64,000 nt of DNA from positions 868,001 to 932,000 of the forward strand of contig CAVYQL010000003.1 in assembly GCA_963770645.1 (NCBI GenBank), read 5' to 3'. A program made the translations under genes and the position numbers. Each line of letters begins with the position of its first letter. The stretch's first letter is position 1. This stretch comes from Bog-473 sp963770645. Lineage in GTDB: Bacteria > Actinomycetota > Acidimicrobiia > Acidimicrobiales > RAAP-2. The notes under the pieces are model-generated. The model made no database searches. It was given only the letters and a program-made list of their open reading frames with translations, and was not told the DNA's origin. Of this stretch, positions 8,619 to 17,522 are shown in pieces.

Positions 8619-9566
8619 ATGGCACACGACCGGAAGTTCCGCTTCGCCGCGCAGCTGGGCAAAGCACCCGAGGGATCCGCGCGCTCGTGGGCCGAGCAGG
8701 CCCGCAAGGCGGAGGACCTCGGCTACAGCGCACTCTTGATGCCCGATCACTTCGGCGACCAACTCGCCCCCGTACCCGCCCTCGCCGCTGTGGCCGGCGC
8801 GACGACGACCCTGCGCATGGGGTCGCTGGTCTTCTGCAACGACTACCGCCATCCTTTCGTCCTTGCCAAGGAGGCGGCCACGCTCGACCTGTTGAGTGAG
8901 GGACGCTTCGAGCTGAGCCTCGGGGCGGGCTGGATGCGCACGGACTACGACGAAGCCGGCATCGCCTACGACCACCCGGCCGTCCGGGTCTCGCGCTTCG
9001 AAGAAGCGGTCAAGGTCGTCCAGGGGCTGCTGCGCACGGACGGCCCGTTCCATTTCCATGGAGAGCACTACGAGGTGCTGGGCCACACGCTCACGCCGCG
9101 ACCCGTCCAGCAGCCCGGACCGCCCTTGATCATCGGTGGTGGGGGCAAGCGTGTCCTGTCCTTCGCGGCGCAGCTGGCCGACATCGTCAGCATCAACGTC
9201 AACCTGCGCGAGGGCACCGGCGGGGCCGAGACCGCCGCCGACGCGACGCCCGAGCGGACGCGTACCAAGGTCGCCTGGGTCAAGGAGGCGGCCGGCGCCC
9301 GCTTCGACGACCTCGAGCTGAATTCGCTCATCGGCTTCGTCATGGTCACCGACGACGCGCAGGGGCTGGCCACCCAGATGGCTCCCGCCTTCGGCATCGA
9401 CCCCGCGGACGCGCTGCACGTCCCGCTCGCGCTCATCGGCACGCTCGACGAGATGGCGGCCGAGCTCGAGTGGCGCCGCGCCGAGTACGGAATCTCCTAC
9501 TGGTCGATCGAGTCCGCCGCCTGGGAGACCCTCGCTCCCGTGGTGAGCAAGCTGGCCGGCACTTGA
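8619..9566 (+). CDS. LLM-class F420-dependent oxidoreductase
   Basis: Luciferase-like TIM-barrel flavin/F420 enzyme of 315 residues. It resembles the TIGR03621 group: KFRFAAQLGKAP at the N-terminus, YSALLMPDHFGDQLAPVPALAA near residue 38, RMGSLVFCNDYRHPFVLAKEAATLD and the substrate-side GAGWMRTDYDEAGI. The sequence PLIIGGGGKRVL near 166 is the phosphate-binding region. The ATG at 8619 is chosen because it precedes conserved sequence and lies clear of the upstream tandem repeat. The stop overlaps a TTG start of the next gene, so the two are likely co-translated. Whether the cofactor is F420 or FMN is an inference from family and lineage. Confidence 0.88.
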   Translation: MAHDRKFRFAAQLGKAPEGSARSWAEQARKAEDLGYSALLMPDHFGDQLAPVPALAAVAGATTTLRMGSLVFCNDYRHPFVLAKEAATLDLLSEGRFELSLGAGWMRTDYDEAGIAYDHPAVRVSRFEEAVKVVQGLLRTDGPFHFHGEHYEVLGHTLTPRPVQQPGPPLIIGGGGKRVLSFAAQLADIVSINVNLREGTGGAETAADATPERTRTKVAWVKEAAGARFDDLELNSLIGFVMVTDDAQGLATQMAPAFGIDPADALHVPLALIGTLDEMAAELEWRRAEYGISYWSIESAAWETLAPVVSKLAGT

Positions 9567-10459
9567 CGATCACGACGAGCGCGGGCTGGGAGGCGCTTGG
9601 CGAGCACCGCCAGCTCCGCGGCGAGCGCGTCTTCACTGTCGACGTGGCCGCCATCGGGCCCGAGCGCCACCCGCCGCTACTGGTGCTCCACGGCTTCCCG
9701 ACGTCGTCCTTCGACTACGCGGCCGTGCTCGACGGCCTGCGCGCCGGGCGCCGGGTGCTCCTGTTCGACATGCTTGGCTACGGGCTCTCGGCCAAGCCCG
9801 ACCGGTCCTACACCATGGCACTCCAGGCCGACCTCGCCGCCGCCTACGTGAGCGCACTGGGAGTCGACCGTGTGGCGCTGCTCACCCACGACATGGGCGA
9901 CACCGTCGGCGGCGAATTGCTCGCCCGACGCGCCGAGGGCACCTGGCCGGTGGAGGTGAGTCGCCGGGTGCTCACCAACGGGAGCATCTACATCGAACAG
10001 GCCCACCTGACCAACGGCCAGCAGCTGCTCTTGAGCCTCCCCGACGAGTTGCTGCCCGACGGCGTGCCCATCGACGTCGCGTCCATCACCCAGAGCCTGC
10101 GCGACACCTTCAGCGCGAAGACGCCGCTGGTCCCCGAGGGTTGGCCGGAAGACCCGGTTCCGGCGGCGGCGGCCCAGGTCGTGCACGACGACGGCCACCG
10201 CTTGTTGCCGCGGCTGATCCGCTACATCGAGGAGCGGCGGGCCCACGAGCGGCGCTTCACCGGCGCCATCGAGTCCGACCCTGCCCCTCTGCACGTCGTC
10301 TGGGGCCTCGACGATCCCGTCGCAGTCCCGTCCATGGTCGACACGCTGGTGGCGGCGCGCCCCGATGCGACGCTCGAGCGTCTCGACGGCGTCGGCCACT
10401 ACCCCATGGTCGAAGCGCCGCAGCGCTTTCTCGACGCGGTGCTCCCCGGTCTCGACTGA
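9563..10459 (+). CDS. Alpha/beta hydrolase (haloalkane dehalogenase/epoxide hydrolase-like)
   Basis: A 298-residue hydrolase with LLVLHGFPTSSFDY (oxyanion loop HGFP), nucleophile elbow LLTHDMGDTVG giving Asp rather than Ser as the nucleophile, GLDDPVAV for the acid region and GVGHYPMVEAP for the catalytic His. H-D-M-G at the elbow is typical of the dehalogenase/epoxide-hydrolase branch, so hydrolysis through an alkyl-enzyme ester is likely. Start TTG at 9563 overlaps the previous stop (TTGA), and no conserved sequence is lost by it. The 3' end is followed at once by a 13-bp tandem repeat. Substrate unknown. Confidence 0.84.
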   Translation: MTITTSAGWEALGEHRQLRGERVFTVDVAAIGPERHPPLLVLHGFPTSSFDYAAVLDGLRAGRRVLLFDMLGYGLSAKPDRSYTMALQADLAAAYVSALGVDRVALLTHDMGDTVGGELLARRAEGTWPVEVSRRVLTNGSIYIEQAHLTNGQQLLLSLPDELLPDGVPIDVASITQSLRDTFSAKTPLVPEGWPEDPVPAAAAQVVHDDGHRLLPRLIRYIEERRAHERRFTGAIESDPAPLHVVWGLDDPVAVPSMVDTLVAARPDATLERLDGVGHYPMVEAPQRFLDAVLPGLD

Positions 10460-10461
10460 CC

Positions 10462-10487
10462 GGCATCCGGCGCCGGCATCCGGCGCC
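10462..10487 (+). repeat. Two tandem 13-bp repeats after the hydrolase stop
   Basis: GGCATCCGGCGCC occurs twice in tandem (10462-10474, 10475-10487) and a third, diverged half follows. It starts two bases after the hydrolase TGA and fills the gap between two convergent genes. Each unit is self-complementary in GGCGCC, so a hairpin terminator is possible, though no T run follows. Confidence 0.9.
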
Positions 10488-10488
10488 G

Positions 10489-12125
10489 TCAGGCCGGCGC
10501 CATGACCTTGAGGTGGCGCGTCTCGGCGGGCAGGTTGGCGTAGAGATCCGCCACCAGGTCGTCGCGCCGCGCACTGCACGCCGGGTCGTCCCAACGGTTC
10601 TCGAATTGGTACGGGTCGTCGTTGACGTTGTAGAGCTCGCCGGTCGCGATGCCCACTCCCCCCGGACCGGTGCTCGCCTGTTCGTAGACCACCGGGCAAG
10701 GCTGCAGGACCGCCTCACCCCACACCTCCTCGAGGCCGTTCGGCTGCCCTGCCGTCGAGGGTTCGTAGACGGTGCACAGCCAGCCGTCGCGGTACACGGA
10801 GCGAAGGTGCATGCCGTACCCGGGGAACTGGCTGTCCCATTCACACAGGGCGCGCTCGCGACCCGGCTCACCGTTGTCGACCGGCAGGACGCCGCCCTGC
10901 ATCCACGGCGGGGCGTCGACACCGGCGATGGCGCAGAAGGTCGGAGCCAGGTCGACCTGGCCGACCGGATCGGTGACGACGGCCGGGTCGATACCGGCGG
11001 ACGGGGCCGGCCGCCACACCAAGGGCAGCCGCATCAGCGCGTCGGTGTGGTACGGGCCCTTGTAGAGGAGGCCGAAGTCGCCCTGCATCTCGCCGTGGTC
11101 GGTGGTGAAGATCACGTCGGTGTCGTCGAGCCAGCCCCGCTGGGCCACCGTGTGCAGCACGCGGCCGCAGGCCTCGTCGATGAGCTCGTTCATGACATGG
11201 ACCTTGGCGTTGATCTCTCGGATCTGGTCGTGGGTGAGCCGTGACGGGACGAAGGCAGCAGGTCCACCTTCCATGTTGGGAAAGCGGCCGTCCCAGAATG
11301 CGAGCCAGTGGGGCGGCTTTCCCTCGAGCACGGCACGAATGGCGTCGTCGGAGCCGGGATGACCCGGCGGGAGCCCGAGGTCCAGGGCACGCGGTGCAGC
11401 TCGGAGGCGGGAGGGTCCCACCGGTGGTGCGGGTCGGGAAAGGACATCCAACAGAACCAGGGCTCGTCGGCGCCCACTGACTGCAGCCAGTCGACGGTCA
11501 GGTCGGCGACCCAGTCGGTGTGGTACCAGGCGCGCGGGATGGGATTGTTCTTGGTCTCGGGCGCCAGTGTGTCGCCGCCGGGCTCGGCCTGGAGCAAACC
11601 GGCGAAGCTGTGCAGATGTTCGGGATGGTGCTCTTTGAGCCAGCGGCCGTAGTGCGCGATGGGGTGATCGCCCCATGCCGCCGCGTGCATGGCCTGCTGC
11701 GAACGCTCGAAACCACGCCAGGGCCCGGTGTCGCCCCGCGCCACGCGTGCATTTTCCTCGAACTGGTTGTGCGGGTCGAAGCCGGGTTCGAAGTGTGCCT
11801 TGCCCAACAGCGCGGTGCGGTAGCCGGCGGCGTCGTGGAGGTACTGGGCGACCGATGGCGCGTCGACCGGGAGCGGAATGCCATTGGCCACGACGCCATG
11901 CGTACGCACGTACTGGCCCGTCAGCATGGTCGAGCGCGCCGGCATGCACACCGTGTTCTGGTTGTAGGCGCGCCGGTAGTTGATGCCCTCGGCGGCCAGG
12001 CGGTCGACCACAGGGGTGCGCGCCACCGTGCCGCCGTTGCAGCCCAGGCTGTCGTAGCGCTGTTGGTCGGAGGTGATGAAGAGGATGTTGCGATGGCGTG
12101 GGGCGCGCGAAGCGGCCTCAGGCAT
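10489..12125 (-). CDS. Sulfatase (arylsulfatase/choline-sulfatase-like), frameshifted
   Basis: Formylglycine-dependent sulfatase. The N-terminal half has ILFITSDQQRYDSLGCNG (metal-binding Asp) and VCMPARSTMLTGQY, the C-x-P-x-R site whose Cys becomes formylglycine. The C-terminal half has FTTDHGEMQGDFGLLYKG (metal-binding Asp-His) and the closing ELYNVNDDPYQFENRWDD. The frame changes between ELHRVP and LDLGLPPGHPG at 11385-11387, where a C run on the coding strand seems one base short; adding one C gives RVPLDLGLPPG. The ATG at 12125 is preferred because the other candidate at 12164 lies inside an overlapping short frame. No sulfatase-modifying enzyme gene is visible in the window. The two halves together are complete. 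Confidence 0.85.
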
Positions 12126-12207
12126 CGGTGCTCTCGCCGTCGAGGGCCTTGCGCAACGGTTCACGCGCCAGCAGCACGATGAATTGCTCTCTCGTCGGTG
12201 TGATCAC
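12118..12207 (-). CDS. Possible 29-codon leader peptide upstream of the sulfatase
   Basis: A short GTG-started frame (residues ITPTREQFIVLLAREPLRKA in the core) has a good purine-rich site GGGAGGGAG seven bases upstream and its TGA overlaps the sulfatase ATG region (ATGCCTGA). The arrangement suggests translational coupling or a leader peptide. No family is recognised, and such frames are common in GC-rich DNA, so it may be chance. Confidence 0.25.
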   Translation of the reverse strand: MITPTREQFIVLLAREPLRKALDGESTDA

Positions 12208-12282
12208 CGCCGCGCTCCCTCCCAGACTCCATTTCCCAGACCCTGCCACTACGGTGCCGGGCCACGGCCCCACCAACCGGGC

Positions 12283-12977
12283 TCACTCCGAAGTCAGCAT
12301 GCGGCGAAGGTCGAGCTCGAGGTCTTCCATCAACTCAACGAGGAGTCGCGCTCGGGCCGCCGTGCCCTCTGCGCCGAGGAGGCGCTGTGCGTCGTAGGCG
12401 TTGAGAGGAGCGGCTGCGCAGAGCTCCCACGAAGCCGCGTCGGGATCGCCGTCGCCGTCGAGCGCGAGGTCGGGGTGCAAGGGTGGCGCGCCCCCTGCTC
12501 GGCCAGCAACGCCCTGGCCCGGCGCACCCGCTGTGTCGCCGCCGCGAGGAGGACACCCGCCTCGTCGTCGCCCACATCGGTCGGAGACGACGGTGGTGAC
12601 GGCGGTGACAGTGGTGACAGTGGTGACCGCTCGATGCTCTCGGGCCAGTGGTCACGCACCAGCGCGACCGGGTAGGGGTCGTCGGGCAGCCACTCCTGCA
12701 CCTCAACGACGGACTCCCCCACGACCTGGAGGAGCCAGCGCCCGTCAGGTAGCTCGATGGCTTTGGTGATCAGGCCCCTCGTGCCGAGCGCCGCGCGGAC
12801 GTCACCCCCGCCAACTTCGGAGCCCCGCTCGATCAGGATCACGCCGAACCGGTGGTCACCGGCCAGGCAGTCGCGCATCAGGGCGCGGTAGCGAGGCTCG
12901 AAGACGTGGAGCGGCATGGACGCTCCGGGGAAGAGGACGGTCGAGAGCGGGAACATGGGTAGACGGGTCCCGGTCAT
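12283..12977 (-). CDS. LON substrate-binding-domain protein, frameshifted
   Basis: Stand-alone LON N-domain (PUA-like) protein of about 230 residues. It opens with RLPMFPLSTVLFPGASMPLHVFEPRYRALM, the family's P-L-x-x-V-L-F-P-G-x-x-x-P-L-H-I-F-E-x-R-Y motif, and ends with DAASWELCAAAPLNAYDAQRLL, the usual closing helix pair. The frame breaks at the C run 12491-12495 on the plus strand: one more base there would join LLAEQG to APPLHPDLAL. A small nine-base tandem repeat (GGTGACAGT-like, 12595-12630) codes for an SPLSPPSPPS linker. ATG at 12977 is the start; nothing conserved lies upstream. Confidence 0.8.
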
Positions 12978-13530
12978 GCTCCACGATGGCACGGGTGTGT
13001 GCAGGGTTGCTTGCGAAGCAAAGAGGAGGTGTCCGAGAACGCGAGAAGGACCGGCCTTCTCGGCCGGTCCTTGACTCGCATAGTGATTTGTTCTGTTGTG
13101 TGGGCAGCTCGCTGGTTCCAGCCTCCGGCGTAGTAGGTGCGGGGGCCGCCTTGTCGGCCGGCCGGCACACGCACCGGCGCGAGCACGGCCTCGATTCGTA
13201 CGCCGGGCTTCAGACCTAGCGGCTGCCACTGTGCGCCACCGAAGCCGACAACGGTGACGCCGGTTCAGCCCGGCGGATCGGCCTCCTCGGTCGAGCGTGT
13301 CGATGACATCGGCAGCTCCTTTCACTCGCGGCAACGGCGGGTGCTCCAGTTGCCTCTCGCTTCGACCAAGTATCTGCCTCGCCCACCAGCATGTGAACCC
13401 CACGCGAACAGGGTCTTTGCGAAGGCCCTGGTAAGGGGTCGCGACGTCACCCGAACTTCATCTTCTCGTCATCCGTGGTGCTCCGACAGTTGGGGCTCGC
13501 GGCGGCACGTGTCCCCTACGCTCGGGGCTT
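12978..13530. other. 553-bp gap without a recognisable gene
   Basis: Separates the leftward LON-domain gene from a rightward SDR gene and should hold promoters for both. Frames through it are short or composed of Arg/Pro/Gly-rich sequence without family features. It contains the perfect hairpin at 13046-13072 listed separately. Confidence 0.6.
13046..13072 (+). terminator. 11-bp perfect hairpin, terminator-like
   Basis: AAGGACCGGCC (13046-13056) and GGCCGGTCCTT (13062-13072) form a perfect stem with loop TTCTC. No U tract follows, so rho-independent termination is uncertain. The flank CGCATAGTGAT (13078-13088) matches the flanks of two similar hairpins at 31.1 and 39.15 kb. Confidence 0.5.
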
Positions 13531-14358
13531 ATGGCACTGCCAACCCCAAAGGACAACACGACCGCCCTCGTCACCGGTGCTTCGTCGGGGATCGGCGCCG
13601 AGATCGCCCGCGAGCTTGCACGCCGCGGACACGGCTTGACGCTGGTCGCCCGCCGCGAGGACCGGCTGAAGGCGCTGGCGGACGAGATCGCACACTCGCA
13701 TCGCGTGCGGGCCGAGGTCATCGCCGCTGACCTGGCGGACCCGAGCTCGCGCGCCGAGCTCCCAGACCTTCTGGAACAACGAGGCCTCACGGCAGACATC
13801 CTGGTCAACAACGCCGGCTTCACCACCATGGGCCCGGTCGATCGCGCTGACCATTCGGCTGAAGTCGCCATGGTCCGGACGAACGTCGAGGCAGTGGTCG
13901 ACCTGTGCACGCTGTTCGTGCCGGGCATGGTCACCAGGCACCGCGGCGCGGTGTTGAACACGGCGTCGACCGCGGCGTTCCAGCCGCTGCCCGGCCAGGC
14001 GGGCTACGGCGCGTCCAAGGCCTTCGTGCTGTCCTACGGGCGTGCCCTAGGTGCCGAGCTGCGCGGCAAGGGCGTGACGGTCACCACGCTCTGCCCGGGG
14101 CCGGTCGAGACGGGTTTCGCCGAAGCCGCCGGCATGACCGACGAAGAAGCGACCGAGGCGCTGCCCAAATTCATGTGGGTGCCGGCCGCCCAGGTGGCCA
14201 AGGCCGCCGTCGACGGGCTCGCGGCGGGCCGTGCCGTGGTGATTCCCGGCGTCGCCAACCGGACCGCCGCCGCACTCGCACACCTGGCCCCGAAGTCACT
14301 CATCCTCCCGCTGCTGGCGCAGCGCCACCCCTCGCTGCAGCCTCACCCGAGCTCGTAG
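13531..14358 (+). CDS. SDR oxidoreductase (classical type)
   Basis: Short-chain dehydrogenase of 275 residues with TGASSGIG (about 16-23), LVARRED after strand 2 (favouring NADP), NNAG, catalytic Ser in NTASTAAF and YGASK. The family resembles the DltE/YqjQ-like dehydrogenases that act on varied lipids and ketones. It ends 15 bp before a P450 gene on the same strand, so a two-gene operon for an oxidation followed by alcohol/ketone conversion is plausible. The substrate is unknown. Confidence 0.86.
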   Translation: MALPTPKDNTTALVTGASSGIGAEIARELARRGHGLTLVARREDRLKALADEIAHSHRVRAEVIAADLADPSSRAELPDLLEQRGLTADILVNNAGFTTMGPVDRADHSAEVAMVRTNVEAVVDLCTLFVPGMVTRHRGAVLNTASTAAFQPLPGQAGYGASKAFVLSYGRALGAELRGKGVTVTTLCPGPVETGFAEAAGMTDEEATEALPKFMWVPAAQVAKAAVDGLAAGRAVVIPGVANRTAAALAHLAPKSLILPLLAQRHPSLQPHPSS

Positions 14359-14373
14359 CCGGCTTTCGTTGCG

Positions 14374-15600
14374 ATGACGCACCCACAGCCCGTCAGCGAA
14401 CTCGACCTCCCCTCCCTCGACACCATTGGTTTGGAGCGCCGGGAGGCCGTCGACGCCATTGCCGAAGCGAGGTCACGGCATTGGTTAGCCCGCACGGAGC
14501 TTGGCTACTCGGTCATCAACCTCCACGACGTAACCGCGGTCCTGCGCGACCAGCGCTTCCATTCGGCGCTCTCCATGCTCGAGGAAGCGAGCGAGCTGCA
14601 GGACCCCGACTACCGAGGTCCGCGTGGCGAATCCATCCTCACCATGGAGGGCGAGGCGCACGCACGCCTCCGGCGACTGGTGGCGCCGGCCTTCACCCCG
14701 GCATCGGCGAACCGCCTGCGGCCCACCATGCGGACGGTGGTCGGCGCTCTGGTCGACGCGGTCGCCGACCGTGGCGAGTGCGAACTGGTGGCAGATGTCT
14801 GCGAGCCCTATCCAATTCCGATCATCTGCGAACTCCTCGGCGCACCGCCCGAAGACTGGAAGCAGTTCTCTGCCTGGGCAACCGACATCTTTCGCATCTT
14901 CAACAACAACCTGGCCGAAGACTTCCCGCTCATCGCGAAGGCGGGCCACGAGCTGAACGAGTACGTGAGCGACATGATTGCCCAACGACGCGCCGAGCCT
15001 CGTGACGACCTTCTCAGCGACCTGATCGCGATTGAGCAAGAGGGGGATCGGCTCTCGACCGACGAGATGACAATGCTGGCGCAGGCCGTGCTCATGGCGG
15101 GGACCGACACCACGCGCAACCAGCTCGCCTGCTCTGTGGCTCTCTTCACGGAACACCCGGAGCAGTGGGCCCTGTTGGCAGAGCGACCCGAGCTGGCTGG
15201 CCGCGCCGTCGAGGAGTCGATGCGCTACCTCGGTGCCGTGCGGGGCACCGCGCGGTTCGCCTCCGAAGACATCGTCTACCGCGACGTCCTGTTCCCACAG
15301 GGGACGCTCGTGGCGACGTCGCTCGCAGGCGCCAACCGCGACCCGGACGCCTTCGAGGATCCCGATGTCTTCGACATCACCAGGGAACGGGCGACCGCCC
15401 AGATGACCTTTGGTGCCGGCATCCACTTCTGCATGGGGGCAGCGCTCGCCCGAGCAGAGCTCCAAGAGGCCCTCCCGCTCCTGGCCAGGCGGATGCCTGG
15501 CCTGAGACGAGCAGGTGACATCGAATGGAAGCCCTCGAGCTTCGGGATCTGGGGACCGGCGCGGTTGCCGCTGCGCTTCGAGCCGGAGGCCGCGTCGTAG
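14374..15600 (+). CDS. Cytochrome P450
   Basis: Soluble bacterial P450 of 408 residues. The I-helix oxygen-activation motif is AGTDTT (242-247), the K-helix E-x-x-R is in EESMR (281-284), and the heme loop is FGAGIHFCMG with Cys353 as iron ligand. The start ATG follows the SDR stop by 15 bp. No ferredoxin gene is adjacent, so redox partners must come from elsewhere. The gene ends before an AT-rich block of inverted repeats that separates it from a convergent MaoC gene. Substrate unknown; lipid, terpene or steroid oxidation is typical for the lineage. Confidence 0.92.
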   Translation: MTHPQPVSELDLPSLDTIGLERREAVDAIAEARSRHWLARTELGYSVINLHDVTAVLRDQRFHSALSMLEEASELQDPDYRGPRGESILTMEGEAHARLRRLVAPAFTPASANRLRPTMRTVVGALVDAVADRGECELVADVCEPYPIPIICELLGAPPEDWKQFSAWATDIFRIFNNNLAEDFPLIAKAGHELNEYVSDMIAQRRAEPRDDLLSDLIAIEQEGDRLSTDEMTMLAQAVLMAGTDTTRNQLACSVALFTEHPEQWALLAERPELAGRAVEESMRYLGAVRGTARFASEDIVYRDVLFPQGTLVATSLAGANRDPDAFEDPDVFDITRERATAQMTFGAGIHFCMGAALARAELQEALPLLARRMPGLRRAGDIEWKPSSFGIWGPARLPLRFEPEAAS

Positions 15601-15671
15601 CAGTTCCAAGGCAATTTTCAGCGCCGTCCAGCCGTCTCGCGGGCAGCAGACAGTCGTTTTCCGCTGTATAT

Positions 15672-15742
15672 GTATCCTTCGTTAATTCCCGAATTAACGA
15701 AGGATACGGGGATATCCTTCCGTAATTGGGGTTTTCGGAAGG
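15672..15742. repeat. Two adjacent inverted repeats in an AT-rich block
   Basis: GTATCCTTCGTTAATTC (15672-15688) and its exact complement (15691-15707) are separated by two bases. Directly after, CCTTCCG (15716-15722) pairs with CGGAAGG (15736-15742) around TAATTGGGGTTTT. Both share CCTTC...GAAGG ends. They lie between convergent P450 and MaoC genes, in sequence far less GC-rich than its surroundings. A bidirectional terminator or a small mobile repeat are both possible. Confidence 0.9.
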
Positions 15743-15803
15743 CTGCATATACGCCCGAAAAGGGACGCCCCGACTCGACCGCGTGTCCAGACATCACGCC
15801 AAG

Positions 15804-16226
15804 TCAGGGGAGGACGGCCGTTGCCTCTCCCACGAGCTTGTCCTCTCCGTCGCCGTTCGAGAGCGTCACCGCCAAGTCGACCAACTTCTGGGCGCCCTCC
15901 TCGCGCTTGGCGGTCACGACGATCTTCGTCGACAGGACCTCGTCGGGCCACGTCTGGCGGGCGAACCGGACCTGGTAGCGCTGGAGGTTCCCGACGCCCA
16001 CATAGTCGGTCAGCGCCGAACCCAGTAGGCCCATGGAGAACATGCCGTGGCCGAACACACTGGGTTGCCCCGCTGCCTGAGCCTGGACCTCGTCGTGGTG
16101 CATCGGGTTGAAATCGCCCGACGCGCCGGCATAGCGCACCAGGTCAGTACGGGTCAGGGTGTGGGTGAGCACCGGCCCCTCGTCCCCGATCTTCACGTCC
16201 TCGAAGGACAGCTTCTTCTCACCCAT
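15804..16226 (-). CDS. MaoC-like (R)-specific enoyl hydratase (HadB-like)
   Basis: Single hot-dog domain of 140 residues. The hydratase-2 active-site motif is seen in YAGASGDFNPMHHDEVQAQAAGQPSVFGHGMFSMGL: Asp of GDFNPMHHD and the His that follows are the catalytic pair, and FGHGM is the family turn. It may work with the FAS1-like MaoC protein at 16805-17380, as mycobacterial HadA and HadB subunits do, dehydrating 3-hydroxyacyl intermediates. A DoxX gene lies between the two, all leftward, suggesting one transcript. The start ATG is 74 bp downstream of the DoxX stop. Confidence 0.88.
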   Translation of the reverse strand: MGEKKLSFEDVKIGDEGPVLTHTLTRTDLVRYAGASGDFNPMHHDEVQAQAAGQPSVFGHGMFSMGLLGSALTDYVGVGNLQRYQVRFARQTWPDEVLSTKIVVTAKREEGAQKLVDLAVTLSNGDGEDKLVGEATAVLP

Positions 16227-16300
16227 CGTCCTGACCTCCCGTCGACAGTTCGCTCAGCGCAAAAAAAGAGTGCGGAACCCCGCAAGCTGAATCCGGTTCC

Positions 16301-16771
16301 TCATGCCCCGAAGAGGTGCAGCCAGTGGTCGATCGACCACGTGTTCCAGGCGTGCGTGCCCAGGACCACCACCGAGGCGAGGATCATCATGAAGTTCTGG
16401 CCCTGCTCAGCCCAGTCCGAGATCATGAGGATGAAGTACAAGATGTTGAGCAGGATGCCGGCGAAGGCCGCGATCGGCGTCAAGAAGCCGAGGATGAGGC
16501 CGAGCCCGATCGCGAGCTCTCCCAGCACGACGACATAAGCCATCACCTTGGGTCGCGGTACCACCACAACGTTGAAACCCTGCTTCACGAAGGCCCACTT
16601 GTGCTTGTCCGCGACCGACTGTCCCCACGAGATACCGGCACCGCGCTGGAACCAGGCGGCCTTGTCCTTGTGGCGGAAGCTCTCGAACCACCACACGCCA
16701 AGGCCGATCCGCAGCACGGCCAGCCATTCGGCCGCCGTGAGCCAGGTCGTCGAGCTCGTCGCCAATGTCAT
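16301..16771 (-). CDS. DoxX family membrane protein
   Basis: Membrane protein of 156 residues with four hydrophobic segments: WLAVLRIGLGVWWFESF, VMAYVVVLGELAIGLGLILG, IAAFAGILLNILYFILMIS and a C-terminal MMILASVVVLG. The pattern with an early R-x-x-x-G-x-x-W-x-x-x-F and the G-E-x-x-x-G-x-x-L-x-L-G stretch fits the DoxX/SURF4-like group. These proteins are often linked to quinol or thiol chemistry, but here the function is unknown. It lies between two MaoC genes on one strand. Confidence 0.8.
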   Translation of the reverse strand: MTLATSSTTWLTAAEWLAVLRIGLGVWWFESFRHKDKAAWFQRGAGISWGQSVADKHKWAFVKQGFNVVVVPRPKVMAYVVVLGELAIGLGLILGFLTPIAAFAGILLNILYFILMISDWAEQGQNFMMILASVVVLGTHAWNTWSIDHWLHLFGA

Positions 16772-16804
16772 ATGAGGTCCCCCTGGTCCGGGTCGTGGCC
16801 CGCC

Positions 16805-17380
16805 CTATGCACGGTGAATCAGGTTGAAGCGAGCAGTCACCACCGGCTCGCCGGTCTTGTCGTCGCTCCAGTTCGTCTCCTGCACGATGAACGTCATCGT
16901 GCGGCCCTTGGACTCCTTCTGGTAGGCGTTGGCGATCCTGCCCTCGCTCACCAGCACATCGCCCACCTGCACCGGTCGGTGGTAGATGAACTCCTGCTCG
17001 CCGTGCAGGATCAGTCCGCCCTTGGCCATCAGAGGGCCGAGCACCTTGGCCAACGGGCTGCCGGCGGCGGATGCGTCGGACGGCTGGAGCTCGTCGAACT
17101 TCCCTGAGAACTCCATGGCGAAGGCCCACGTCGGCGGAGCCGGGATGTCGTCGAAACCAGCCTGCCGCGCCGCTTCGGGGCTGCGGTAGATCGGGCTGGA
17201 GCTGAGCACGGCGTCAGCGAAGTGCTGCACGGGTCCTCGCTCGACGACGACCTTGGACTTGCCGATCGGCTGCCCGATGACGTCTTTGAGCAACTCTTCA
17301 ACCGATGCAGCACCGTCTGCCACCTTTGTAGCCTCCTGTCCCCCTCCGCCTCGTCCGGTCCACGTGGTCATGGCGGGCAC
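16805..17380 (-). CDS. MaoC-like dehydratase N-domain protein (FAS1-like, HadA-like)
   Basis: Hot-dog fold protein of 191 residues of the FAS1-like dehydratase group. VERGPVQHFADAVLSSSPIYRSPEAARQAGFDDIPAPPTWAFAM corresponds to the substrate-binding half, and LHGEQEFIYHRPVQVGDVL to the central hot-dog helix and strand. It lacks the D-x-x-x-x-H hydratase pair, as HadA-type subunits do; catalysis would come from a HadB-type partner such as the neighbour at 15.8 kb. ATG at 17380 or 17371 can serve; the N-terminal difference is unconserved. First of three leftward genes. Confidence 0.85.
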   Translation of the reverse strand: MPAMTTWTGRGGGGQEATKVADGAASVEELLKDVIGQPIGKSKVVVERGPVQHFADAVLSSSPIYRSPEAARQAGFDDIPAPPTWAFAMEFSGKFDELQPSDASAAGSPLAKVLGPLMAKGGLILHGEQEFIYHRPVQVGDVLVSEGRIANAYQKESKGRTMTFIVQETNWSDDKTGEPVVTARFNLIHRA

Positions 17381-17522
17381 CGACCCCCGGTCGATGCGGC
17401 GCTAACGGTAGCGAAGTCGCCTCGGCCTCGCCCAATCCACCCTCGGACGGGGCGGCAGGCCCAGCGACTCGGTACCATCGGACGCCATGCCCGGATTCAA
17501 GATCTAGCAAGGCAGTTCGCCC

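Noticed and set aside
13137..13730. A 197-codon plus-strand frame upstream of the SDR
   Set aside because: It runs out of frame into the SDR gene, with no conserved sequence.
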